Positions 1 through 7,159 of a stretch of DNA of 19,964 nucleotides are shown piece by piece. The stretch spans positions 1-19,964 of the forward strand of contig JAPSFM010000097.1 in NCBI GenBank assembly GCA_035063885.1. The letters are read 5' to 3'. The notes under the pieces are model-generated. The model made no database searches. It was not told the origin of the DNA and saw only the letters and a list, made by a program, of their open reading frames with translations. A program made the translations under genes and the position numbers. The stretch comes from CAADGY01 sp900696665 (GTDB lineage Bacteria > Acidobacteriota > Terriglobia > Bryobacterales > Bryobacteraceae). Each line of letters opens with the position of its first letter. The first letter of the stretch is position 1.

Positions 1-1
1 G

Positions 2-64
2 CTCGAAGAAGCCAGTCGTTTGCTGAACTCCTACGCCCGGGCCATCCTGGCTTCGGGCTCCTGA
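2..64 (+). CDS. 3' end of an unidentified protein gene (partial)
   Basis: Reading frame 2 is open from the window edge for 20 codons and closes with TGA at 62-64. The tail begins LEEASRLLNSYARAILA, an amphipathic helix that looks like an ordinary protein C-terminus. The other two forward frames give less protein-like text. The last residues (LASGS) are encoded inside a degenerate heptamer repeat (45-72), so the C-terminus may have been changed by repeat growth. The family cannot be told from 20 residues. The call rests only on frame openness and residue character, so it may be chance. Confidence 0.4.
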   Translation, partial: LEEASRLLNSYARAILASGS

Positions 65-72
65 CTTCTGGC
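45..72. repeat. Degenerate heptamer tandem repeat, four units
   Basis: Four consecutive 7-base units read TCCTGGC, TTCGGGC, TCCTGAC and TTCTGGC (consensus T-Y-C-K-G-R-C), followed by a decayed TTCTATA. The third unit supplies the stop codon of the putative upstream gene. Short heptamer arrays of this kind are, from memory, common between genes in Solibacter-like genomes. Here the array is short and imperfect. Confidence 0.5.
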
Positions 73-76
73 TTCT

Positions 77-184
77 ATATCCCGCAGGGATATCAAGGGC
101 GAACGCCCTTGGCTAGTTAGTGGTGCGCATTTGCCCGCGCACCGGGACCGGTCCCTGTCCCCCGCGCAAAGGGTGTAGGGGGAC
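77..184. repeat. Cluster of five consecutive perfect inverted repeats
   Basis: ATATCCC/GGGATAT pairs 77-83 with 87-93. CAAGGGCG/CGCCCTTG pairs 94-101 with 104-111. GGTGCGC/GCGCACC pairs 122-128 with 137-143. GGGACCGGTCCC at 144-155 is a 12-base palindrome. GTCCCCC/GGGGGAC pairs 157-163 with 178-184. Every arm is a perfect match and the elements abut or nearly abut. None is followed by a T tract, so they are not standard intrinsic terminators. A REP/BIME-like element or a structured RNA are the main alternatives. Confidence 0.65.
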
Positions 185-300
185 TTAGGCAGGCCTGTCA
201 CGTCGACGCGCCGCGGTCTCAGGTTTTACACTCCCCGGGGTAGTCCTGCGCGGGTCTCGGTGGGTTGCCTCTCGGCCAACGAGCAACTCCTCGCTCTCAA

Positions 301-350
301 CATACACCCGCGCCGGAAGAGAGATATAGGATGTTGCGCACAGGTGTATG
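301..350. repeat. Long imperfect hairpin
   Basis: CATACACC at 301-308 is the exact reverse complement of GGTGTATG at 343-350. Inside, GCGC at 310-313 can pair with GCGC at 336-339, giving an 8+4 bp stem with a small asymmetric internal loop and a loop of about 22 nt. It lies about 110 bases past the receptor stop codon. The function is unknown. Confidence 0.5.
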
Positions 351-414
351 AAAGAAAAAGGCCGAAAGGGGTTGAGAGAAGTTGTGACCGGACGGGAAAT
401 GATAGCGGTACCGC

Positions 415-428
415 CGGCCCGAAGGCCG
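415..428 (-). terminator. Possible 3' hairpin of the receptor mRNA, UUCG loop, no U tract
   Basis: On the minus strand CGGCC-TTCG-GGCCG forms a 5-bp GC stem closed by a cUUCGg tetraloop, an unusually stable loop. It begins 34 bases past the stop codon of the receptor gene. There is no run of T after it, so it may be an mRNA 3'-end stabiliser or a weak or factor-dependent terminator rather than a canonical one. Confidence 0.3.
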
Positions 429-461
429 TGCTGCGTCATTCCCGACGTGTGCCGGTGCTGA

Positions 462-3400
462 TCAAAACCTCAATCGGAGGCCGAATTGCCAGTTGCGACC
501 TTCGGCGGCGGAGGTGATGCGCCCGAAGGCCGTGCTGACCGGATCGGTGTTCGGGTTGTTGAAGTTCGCGTGGTTCCAGGCGTTGTAGACCTCGGCACGG
601 AACTGCATTATGACGTTCTCGCGGATGTTGAAATTCTTGATGGCGGAAAAATCCCACGTGGCACGGCCGTCGCCGCGCAGTCCGCTCAGGCGCAACGGAA
701 AACCGCGGAGGTTGGACGCCAGTTGCTGCGCCGAGTTGCGGTTGAAGCCCGCATCGGTATTGAACCACCGGTCTACCGTGCGCTCGCTCTTCGGCAGTAC
801 GAGGTCTTTCAGGTCGCCATTGAAAATGACGTTTCCGAAATCGAGCGGAGCCCCCGACTGGCGGACCACCACACCGTTGATCTGCCACCCGCCGGCGATG
901 AAATTCACCACCGCGGGCGTCTGTGCGCCGTAGCGCCGCCCGCGCCCGAACGGCACCTCCCAAATACCGCTCATGGTGAGCCGGTGCGTACGGTCGAACG
1001 AACCGATCACTTCGTACGGCATCGCATCAACCGCGTTCAGGAAGGAGACGGCTTCCATCAGTTTCGACCAGGTGTAGCCGAGTTGGAACGTGTAGCCTTG
1101 CGAGAACCGCTTTTCACCGCGGATTTGCAGGGAGTGATACCAGGAGTATCCTATCGGCTCCATGCGCGACATGTTGCCGAATTGCGGGTAGGGCCGCAGC
1201 AGAGCGGCACGCGACGTGGTGGTCCCGTAGATGGGATCAGTTCCATAGAACGGGTTCGGAAACGACTGGCTCAGGTAGTTGATGGTCTGCTGGTCGCGGA
1301 CCGGAAGGGTGCTCAGATACCGGGCGGGTGTGTTGTTCAACGACCTTGGGATACTTAGCCGCAGAGCCCGGTTGGCGACGTATGAGACATCAGCCAGGAA
1401 TTGCGCAGGCAGCAACTGCTGAAAGCCCCCAGACCAGCGCTGCGAATAAGGGTGCGTCCGGTTGGGATCGTAAAACTCCAGGCTTTGACCGAGGTTGGTG
1501 CGCAGTCCGCCCGCGGCTCCGCGAGGCTCGAGCAATCCCGAAGGAAACGGGTTCGCATTGCTCGCAATGTAAGTCAGACCTTCGTTGAGTGAGGCTTGTA
1601 TCGGCGTGCCTTGAGTGAAGCCCGTCTGGATGGGGCGCGTAGCGTTCACACCGATGGTGTCGTAATAGATCCCATAGCCCGCGCGGAAGGTCGTGTTTGG
1701 ATGCAGTTGCCATGCCAGACCGATGCGGGGCATGAAGTTGTTCTTCTCCATCCGGAACGGGCTGCGTCCGATACCGTTCCCATTGACCCACGTGAGACCG
1801 CCGATGGCATGGAATTGATCGGGCGCGAGTTCGGGAATCGGCGACTTGGCGTAATTCGCACGAGCCTGGGCCTCCACCGGATTCGGCGTAACGAAGTCGT
1901 AGCCCGCGACGAGGCGGTTGTAGCGTTCGGTGACGCCGGTCTCGATTTCGTAGCGCAGCCCCAGGTTCAGGGTCACGTTGCGCGACAGTTTCCAATCGTC
2001 GTGTAGATACATTCCCAGATACTGGTCCTGCATGGCGAAACTGGCGGTTCGCTCCATTCCGCCGCCGGGAATACCGAACAGCATCGATGCCAGTTCCTGG
2101 CCGATGGGCGCCGCCGGCGAATTGTCGAGGGGACCACGAGTCCAGTAGTTGGAGTAAGAGAGGACCGGAGACACCGCCTGCGGGAACCGGTTGTTGTTTC
2201 CGCGGTAGACACGGTAGTCGGCGCCGAAACGGACGTTATGCGGACCGCGCATCAGGTTGAAGTGTCCGGCCAGGCTGTGCGTCATGCTGGTCGTGGCGCC
2301 ATCCCCGCTCTCCCAGCGCGAAATGGGAGCATAGGCGCCCGCATTCACGTTGGGAACGGTCGCCAGGCTGCCGTCAATCAGGTTGGCCAGCGAGGGGGAG
2401 AAGCCGAGCGAGGTGAGATCGAATCCGCGGCTGATGCGTCTTTCCAGAAACTCCTGGTGCGTCAGGCCGTAGCGGATGTTCAATACGAGGTTGGGGTTTA
2501 GAAGAATCACGTCATCCAGCGCCAGGCCGCGATTGATGCGCTCCAGGATAATGCCGTTGGCGGAACTTTCGGGCCCGAAGCGGCGGTCCTTGTCCTCTTC
2601 CCACCAGTCGTAATGGAAACGCACAAATACGCGGTGAGACTCGCTGAAGGTGTGATCCACACGGGCAAGATGGACGTAATAGTCTTCCAGGGCGTTGACG
2701 GAGCCGTTGAAGTAGTTGTTGCGGCCGTCAAGAGTGCCGGAAGCATTCGGCAGCGGATACAGTTTTGCCAGATTTAACCCCACCGCGTCCAGACGATTGG
2801 CGGGGATGATATTGTTCGGGACGGGCTGGCGGCTGAACCGCCCGTTCGGAGCGACGGCGATGCTGAAAGGATCGTAGATCTGATAGGAGTTGTTGATCGC
2901 GAGCAACGCGGAAAAGTCGCCCCGGCGCTGCGCTTCGGTGGGTACGGTGCCCGTGTATGACTGTGGCACGTCCCATTTATTCGCTTCCCAGGTATAGTGC
3001 CAGAAGGTTCGATTCTTGCCGTTGTAAAGGCGAGGCAGATAGACGGGCCCTCCGGCGGACGCACCGTAGCGGTTGTCCTGATACACGGGCATCTTCGTTT
3101 TGTTCCGGTTATTGAAGAAGTTCGGGGCATCAAAGGCCTTGTTCCGCACGGCCCAATGCGCTTCACCATGTATCTCGTTGCCGCCGCTGCTGGTGGCTAC
3201 ATTCACAACCGAACTCAGCGTGTGGCCGATGGAGGCGTCATAAGCGGCCGTCTGCATCTTGAACTCACGAATCGCCGTCGCAGGCGGGGCAAAGGCATAA
3301 CGGCTGCGTCCGGCGTTGCCTTCCGCGAACGTGTTCGAAACACCATCGATCGTGTATTCGGTGGTGTAGGCGGGATTGCCGTCGCTTGTGACGTTGCGGA

Positions 3401-3953
3401 AGTTCCAGGCGGGTTTCCACAGGAACTTGCTGGGCTCAACCATACCAGGAGTGAGCAGCACCAACTCGAGCGGATTGCCGGCGGCGATTGGAAGCTCGAG
3501 AATCCGGCGCTGGTCAACCACCTGGCCGAGCGAAGAACTGGCTGTGTCGAGCAGCGGAGTCTCGTCCTTCACTTCGATGGTTTCGGTGATCCCACCCACT
3601 TCCATGGCAATATTCAACTCGGTGACTTCGGCCACTCGAATTTGTACGCCGGTTTGTGTGAACTTTTTGAAGCCTTGCAATTCCGCGGTGACGTTATAAA
3701 TCGCCGGCAACAGGAAAGGAATGTTGTAGACCCCAGCCTCATTGGTCCGCGAGGCAACAGCGACGCCGCTCGCAACGTTTGTCGCGCGAACTTCGACATT
3801 GGCCATCAACGCGCCGGATTGATCCGTGACACGGCCCCGGAGAGCGCCGCGCGGATCCTGGCCGGACAACCACCCGGGCCACGGAAGGATCAAGCCGGTA
3901 AGCAATAGCAGAGATCTCGTGATCAATTCCCTGTTCCTTTTGTGAAAAGTCAT
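462..3953 (-). CDS. Oar-like TonB-dependent outer-membrane receptor with carboxypeptidase-regulatory domain
   Basis: The 1163-aa product has a signal peptide (hydrophobic core RSLLLLTGLILPWPG, cleavage probably near SGQ). Next comes a carboxypeptidase-regulatory-like beta-sandwich at about residues 35-115 (GRVTDQSGALMANVEV, then NEAGVYNIPFLLPAIYNV), a plug-like domain to about 260 and a long beta-barrel. The barrel ends in the aromatic signature QFGLRLRF, with terminal Phe, typical for BAM recognition. Such Oar-like receptors are greatly expanded in Acidobacteriota and are thought to import large or carbohydrate ligands with TonB energy; the ligand here is unknown. No TonB box was identified. 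Coordinates use the ATG at 3953, but a sigma70-like promoter ends only 3 bases upstream of that ATG. A TTG at 3926 with AAGGA about 8 bases before it may be the true start, and it still leaves a full signal peptide. The gene is divergent from tadA. Confidence 0.93.
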   Translation of the reverse strand: MTFHKRNRELITRSLLLLTGLILPWPGWLSGQDPRGALRGRVTDQSGALMANVEVRATNVASGVAVASRTNEAGVYNIPFLLPAIYNVTAELQGFKKFTQTGVQIRVAEVTELNIAMEVGGITETIEVKDETPLLDTASSSLGQVVDQRRILELPIAAGNPLELVLLTPGMVEPSKFLWKPAWNFRNVTSDGNPAYTTEYTIDGVSNTFAEGNAGRSRYAFAPPATAIREFKMQTAAYDASIGHTLSSVVNVATSSGGNEIHGEAHWAVRNKAFDAPNFFNNRNKTKMPVYQDNRYGASAGGPVYLPRLYNGKNRTFWHYTWEANKWDVPQSYTGTVPTEAQRRGDFSALLAINNSYQIYDPFSIAVAPNGRFSRQPVPNNIIPANRLDAVGLNLAKLYPLPNASGTLDGRNNYFNGSVNALEDYYVHLARVDHTFSESHRVFVRFHYDWWEEDKDRRFGPESSANGIILERINRGLALDDVILLNPNLVLNIRYGLTHQEFLERRISRGFDLTSLGFSPSLANLIDGSLATVPNVNAGAYAPISRWESGDGATTSMTHSLAGHFNLMRGPHNVRFGADYRVYRGNNNRFPQAVSPVLSYSNYWTRGPLDNSPAAPIGQELASMLFGIPGGGMERTASFAMQDQYLGMYLHDDWKLSRNVTLNLGLRYEIETGVTERYNRLVAGYDFVTPNPVEAQARANYAKSPIPELAPDQFHAIGGLTWVNGNGIGRSPFRMEKNNFMPRIGLAWQLHPNTTFRAGYGIYYDTIGVNATRPIQTGFTQGTPIQASLNEGLTYIASNANPFPSGLLEPRGAAGGLRTNLGQSLEFYDPNRTHPYSQRWSGGFQQLLPAQFLADVSYVANRALRLSIPRSLNNTPARYLSTLPVRDQQTINYLSQSFPNPFYGTDPIYGTTTSRAALLRPYPQFGNMSRMEPIGYSWYHSLQIRGEKRFSQGYTFQLGYTWSKLMEAVSFLNAVDAMPYEVIGSFDRTHRLTMSGIWEVPFGRGRRYGAQTPAVVNFIAGGWQINGVVVRQSGAPLDFGNVIFNGDLKDLVLPKSERTVDRWFNTDAGFNRNSAQQLASNLRGFPLRLSGLRGDGRATWDFSAIKNFNIRENVIMQFRAEVYNAWNHANFNNPNTDPVSTAFGRITSAAEGRNWQFGLRLRF

Positions 3954-3956
3954 CTC

Positions 3957-3985
3957 AGTATATCAGAGGCGTTTCTCCACATCAA
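3957..3985 (-). promoter_or_regulatory. Sigma70-like promoter of the receptor gene
   Basis: On the minus strand TTGATG (3980-3985) and TATACT (3957-3962) are separated by exactly 17 bases. They match the -35 consensus at 4 of 6 and the -10 consensus at 5 of 6 positions. Transcription would start near 3950, inside or just after the ATG at 3951-3953. That implies a leaderless mRNA or, more likely, initiation at the TTG at 3926. Confidence 0.5.
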
Positions 3986-4015
3986 TGGCTGCTTTTGGCC
4001 GGATAATAAGAAACA

Positions 4016-4522
4016 ATGACATCCTTCGATAATCCTCTTCCGGAGGACACGCGCTTCATGGCCGCCGCACTGGAGCTGGCGCGCCAGGCTCAGCAGGCAG
4101 GCGAAGTTCCCGTGGGCGCGGTAGTGGTCCGGAACGGTGAAATTATCGGGCAGGGATTTAACTCGGCGATCGCGAAGAACGATCCGACGGCCCATGCGGA
4201 GATCGTCGCGCTGCGCCTGGCCGCCGCCAGGCTGGCGAATTACCGCCTCGACGATGCGGACCTGTACGTTACGCTGGAGCCCTGCGTCATGTGCGCGGGC
4301 GCCCTGGTCCACGCGCGAATCCGGCGGCTCATATTTGGCTGCCGCGATCTCCGGTTCGGCGGCGTGCGCAGCAAATTCCACCTCGCCGATTCGGAAATTC
4401 TCAATCATCGCGTGCTGGTGGTGGAGGGAATATTGGCCGTGGAATGCGTCGGAATCCTCAAAGATTTTTTTGATGAGAGACGTGTGGCCCGGCCAGACGG
4501 CGGGGTTGCTGAGATTACATAA
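4016..4522 (+). CDS. tadA: tRNA adenosine(34) deaminase TadA
   Basis: The 168-aa cytidine/deoxycytidylate-deaminase-fold enzyme converts A34 to inosine in the tRNA-Arg(ACG) anticodon so that it reads CGU, CGC and CGA. The zinc site is complete: His60-Ala-Glu62 (TAHAEIVAL, with the Glu as proton shuttle) and Pro89-Cys90-x-x-Cys93 (LEPCVMCAG). The motif VPVGAVVV and the helix following the Cys pair are as expected for TadA, and length is normal. The ATG at 4016 is preceded by an AT-rich stretch (GATAAT at 4002-4007), which might be a -10 element, but no good -35 is seen. It is transcribed away from the receptor and towards the desaturase, whose start lies about 40-60 bases downstream, so the two may share a transcript. 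C-terminal residues past about 150 are not conserved-looking. Confidence 0.96.
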   Translation: MTSFDNPLPEDTRFMAAALELARQAQQAGEVPVGAVVVRNGEIIGQGFNSAIAKNDPTAHAEIVALRLAAARLANYRLDDADLYVTLEPCVMCAGALVHARIRRLIFGCRDLRFGGVRSKFHLADSEILNHRVLVVEGILAVECVGILKDFFDERRVARPDGGVAEIT

Positions 4523-4584
4523 CTCTTACAAAACACCGGCCCAATCCCTGTTAGGTTGAGAACGTGGGCCACTCACGCGGGGAT

Positions 4585-5442
4585 ATGGTGAACAAAGACA
4601 TCGTCAACATATATGATCGGCAAAAGCTGAATTGGGTAACTACCGTCGCTCTCATCGTGCTTCATATTGGCGCCGTGGGCGCTCTGTTCATGTTCAATTG
4701 GGCATCGTTTGCGGTGGCCGTCTTCCTGATTTGGATGGCTACGGGGCTGGGCATCAGCATGGGGTACCATCGGCTGCACACACACCGCTCATACAAAGTG
4801 CCATTGCCGTTGGAATATTTCTTTGCCCTCTGCGGCGCTCTGACGTTAGAGGGTGGACCGATCTTCTGGGTAGCAACGCATCGGATTCATCACCAGAAAT
4901 CCGATCAGCCCGGCGACCCGCATTCCCCGCGCGACGGCGCGTGGTGGTCTCACGTGGGGTGGATCCTTTTCGGCGAGGCCAAACATAACAACACGCGGCT
5001 GATGTCGAAATATGCGCCCGATCTGGCGAAACACCGCTTCTACGTATGGCTGAACGACTACCACTGGCTCCCGTTGGTTGTTCTCGGCGTAATCCTCTTC
5101 GCAATCGGCGGACTTCCCATGTTGTTGTGGGGTGGTTGTCTTCGCGTGGTGGTGGGGCTGCACGCCACCTGGCTGGTCAACTCGGCCACTCATATGTGGG
5201 GCTCGCGGCGGTTCAACACCCGCGACGATTCCCGCAACAACTGGTGGGTGGCTCTCATTACATTCGGCGAAGGCTGGCACAACAACCACCATGCGCACCC
5301 CACCTCCGCGCGCCACGGTCTCACGTGGTTTGAGTTCGATCCGTCCTGGCTCCAGATCAAGCTTCTGAGGTATCTCGGCATCGCGAAGGCCGTCCAAGTC
5401 GCCAAGCCCGACAGCCGCATGAGAGAACGCGAAGCGGCATAA
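4585..5442 (+). CDS. Membrane fatty-acid (acyl-CoA type) desaturase
   Basis: This is an integral-membrane di-iron desaturase of about 285 aa that introduces a cis double bond, probably delta-9, into acyl chains. All three histidine boxes are present: HRLHTH at 62-67, HRIHH at 99-103 and HNNHH at 232-236 (HNNHHAHP). Hydrophobic pairs at about 15-55 and 155-190 give the usual four membrane passes, and the WxxH pattern GEGWHNNHH is typical of stearoyl-CoA desaturase-like bacterial enzymes. I place the start at ATG 4585, preceded by GGGG. A GTG at 4564 with TTAGG 8 bases upstream would add 7 residues and is also possible. The gene sits 51 bases before a kinase/regulator pair, reminiscent of Bacillus des-desKR. 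Substrate form (acyl-CoA or acyl-lipid) and regiospecificity cannot be read from sequence alone. Confidence 0.92.
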   Translation: MVNKDIVNIYDRQKLNWVTTVALIVLHIGAVGALFMFNWASFAVAVFLIWMATGLGISMGYHRLHTHRSYKVPLPLEYFFALCGALTLEGGPIFWVATHRIHHQKSDQPGDPHSPRDGAWWSHVGWILFGEAKHNNTRLMSKYAPDLAKHRFYVWLNDYHWLPLVVLGVILFAIGGLPMLLWGGCLRVVVGLHATWLVNSATHMWGSRRFNTRDDSRNNWWVALITFGEGWHNNHHAHPTSARHGLTWFEFDPSWLQIKLLRYLGIAKAVQVAKPDSRMREREAA

Positions 5443-5493
5443 GCCGGCGGCGGACCCGATGCGGGGAGATGCCTGGCGGCATAACCTGTAATC

Positions 5494-6387
5494 ATGGTCG
5501 CCGCAGGCCGGAAGAAATCGATCGCCTTTTTCATCGCCTTGGGGGCCGGCCTCGTCACGGTCATTCTGGTCCTCTATATCGGCTGGATTCTGCTCAACTG
5601 GCGAACCGGCATTCTGCTGTTTCTGGGCATTTTGCTGGTGGTGATGATTATCGGCGGCGTGGCGGTGAACACATTGTTTCTGGTGCGGGAAATCCTGAGG
5701 AATGAGCAGCACAACGCCTTCATCAATGCGGTGACGCACGAGTTGAAAACACCCGTCGCGTCCATACGCCTTTACCTTCAGACCCTTCAAACCCATCCCG
5801 TGGACGAGGAAAAACGCAAAGACTTTTACCGCATCATGCTGGAGGACAGCGACCGGCTGTTGGGCACGATCGAGCAGGTGCTTCGGACGGGCCGCATGGG
5901 TCCCTCCGCCCGTAAGCTCAACCTGGTGCGGATCGATCTGGCGGGGGTGATTGAAGACTGCGTAGCGCGCGCGCGGACGCTCTACCATATTCCGGAGGAG
6001 TCTTTGAGTTGCGATCTTCGGGCGCGTTCCCGGATTGAAGGCGATCTGGATGAGGTGCAGGCGGCAATTTCCAATCTCATCGATAATGCAGTCAAATACT
6101 CCGGGAACCACGTTCAGGTAGTCGTCGAGACGGCCGAGGCCGACGGAAAATACGTCACGGTACGGGTGAAGGACCGGGGTGAAGGTATAGCGAGGAGCGA
6201 GCTGAAACGTGTTTTCAAACGCTTCTATCGTGTGCCGGGACAACTTACCACGCGCGTAAAAGGTACGGGACTAGGGTTGTATATCGTACGCTCGGTCGCC
6301 AAGCGCCATAAAGGACGCGCGTGGGCCGAAAGCGAGGGTCCGGGACGGGGCAGCACCTTTGTGCTCCAGTTCCCAGTTGCGAAATGA
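5494..6387 (+). CDS. Sensor histidine kinase without a distinct sensor domain
   Basis: The 297-aa protein begins with a basic tip (GRKKS) and two hydrophobic segments (about 9-34 and 38-64) joined by a turn of only a few residues (LNWRTG). It therefore has no periplasmic sensor domain and no HAMP domain. The second segment runs through a short linker into HisKA with phospho-acceptor His82 in AVTHELKTP. The HATPase_c domain follows with an N box (ISNLIDNAVKYS), a G1-type box (VKDRGEGI), an F box (FKRFYR) and a G2 box (GTGLGLYI), so it should be catalytically competent. The membrane segments themselves are the likely sensor, as in intramembrane-sensing kinases. The stop overlaps the start of the response regulator (ATGA at 6384-6387), so the pair is cotranslated. 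The upstream neighbour is a fatty-acid desaturase. The stimulus is not known. Confidence 0.93.
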   Translation: MVAAGRKKSIAFFIALGAGLVTVILVLYIGWILLNWRTGILLFLGILLVVMIIGGVAVNTLFLVREILRNEQHNAFINAVTHELKTPVASIRLYLQTLQTHPVDEEKRKDFYRIMLEDSDRLLGTIEQVLRTGRMGPSARKLNLVRIDLAGVIEDCVARARTLYHIPEESLSCDLRARSRIEGDLDEVQAAISNLIDNAVKYSGNHVQVVVETAEADGKYVTVRVKDRGEGIARSELKRVFKRFYRVPGQLTTRVKGTGLGLYIVRSVAKRHKGRAWAESEGPGRGSTFVLQFPVAK

Positions 6388-7115
6388 GCCGCATACTGAT
6401 CGTAGAAGACGAGCAGCACCTGGCGGGGGGGTTGCGATTCAACCTGGAGGCCGAAGGTTATACCGTCGACGTGGCGGAAACGGGCGAAGCCGGGCTCGAA
6501 CTGGTGCTTGCGTCGTCGCCGCCCATCGACGTGGTGGTTCTGGACGTCATGCTGCCGGGCATTGACGGGTTCACGGTTGTGTCGGAAATGCGCCGGGCGG
6601 GCCATTTCATTCCGACGCTGATGCTCACGGCCCGGGGGCATGCCGACGACGTGCTGAAGGGCTTTGCCGCGGGCGCGGACGATTATCTGACCAAGCCTTT
6701 CGAACTCCCGATTCTGATAGCCCGCATCCGCGGTCTTTTGCGGCGGCGCGAGTGGCTGGCAGCCTCCTCCTGGAATACGGCGCCGGCGGAGGCGCCGGAC
6801 ACGTTCGCGTTCGGCGACAAATCAGTCCATTTCGATGTTCTCGAGTTGCGGGTGCGCCAGCAGGTGTTTCCCCTGACACTGATGGAAGCCAACGTGTTAC
6901 GGTACCTGATCCAGCACGAGGGCAAACCGGTTTCGCGCAAGGCGATGCTGGAGGACGTCTGGGGCCTGCATGAGGACACCGATACTCGCGCGATCGACAA
7001 TTTCATCGTTAGGTTGCGCCGTTATATTGAGGATGATCCCTCGCGCCCGCGCCATTTGCTCACGGTTCGCGGGGTAGGATACCGGTTTCTGGCCTCACCG
7101 GACCCATCGAGGTAA
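6384..7115 (+). CDS. OmpR/PhoB-type response regulator
   Basis: The 243-aa regulator pairs with the kinase just upstream. The receiver domain (1-120) has the acidic pair in ILIVEDE, phospho-acceptor Asp54 (VVVLDVMLPG), switch Thr82 (LMLTARG) and Lys104 (YLTKPFE). A linker with AlaPro/GluAla-rich text leads to a C-terminal winged-helix trans_reg_C domain (about 145-238) ending in the hallmark VRGVGYRF. It should dimerise on phosphorylation and bind direct repeats in DNA. An upstream in-frame ATG at 6321 exists, but the ATG at 6384 overlaps the kinase stop (ATGA) and begins exactly at the receiver beta-1 strand, so it is chosen. The target promoters are unknown; the desaturase promoter is an obvious candidate. 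No T-tract terminator is visible immediately after the gene. Confidence 0.95.
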   Translation: MSRILIVEDEQHLAGGLRFNLEAEGYTVDVAETGEAGLELVLASSPPIDVVVLDVMLPGIDGFTVVSEMRRAGHFIPTLMLTARGHADDVLKGFAAGADDYLTKPFELPILIARIRGLLRRREWLAASSWNTAPAEAPDTFAFGDKSVHFDVLELRVRQQVFPLTLMEANVLRYLIQHEGKPVSRKAMLEDVWGLHEDTDTRAIDNFIVRLRRYIEDDPSRPRHLLTVRGVGYRFLASPDPSR

Positions 7116-7159
7116 GATCCGTTTACTCCTGTCCCGGAGCCCGGCGGAAGGCCTGCCGA

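Larger units (their letters stand above)
65..461. other. Intergenic region without a convincing gene, rich in inverted repeats
   Basis: About 400 bases separate the upstream gene tail from the 3' end of the receptor gene. The open frames here (for example 260-517 plus, 185-439 minus) have no SD sequence, no recognisable family and run into or over the real gene, so I treat them as noise. The stretch holds five back-to-back perfect inverted repeats at 77-184, a larger stem at 301-350 and a small UUCG-type hairpin at 415-428. I see no tRNA, no transposase fragment and no convincing promoter. It could be a decayed repeat element or a structured RNA. Confidence 0.6.

Noticed and set aside
94..111. 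Hairpin CAAGGGCG/CGCCCTTG as terminator of the upstream gene
   Set aside because: No T tract follows and it is one of a series of inverted repeats, so it is reported as part of that cluster instead.
2997..3908. 303-codon plus-strand open frame opposite the receptor 5' part
   Set aside because: It is antisense to the signal peptide and plug of an intact receptor, with no SD and no recognisable domain.
4526..4554. Possible promoter TTACAA-N17-TGTTAG before the desaturase
   Set aside because: Spacing is right but each hexamer matches consensus at only 3 of 6 positions, which is no better than chance.
4846..6243. 465-codon minus-strand open frame opposite the desaturase and kinase
   Set aside because: It lies antisense to two genes with complete catalytic motifs, is rich in His/Gln/Arg as expected for a shadow frame in high-GC DNA, and matches no family.
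6321..6383. Upstream ATG extending the response regulator by 21 residues
   Set aside because: The added residues lie inside the kinase coding sequence and precede the receiver's first strand. The ATGA overlap at 6384 is the natural start.
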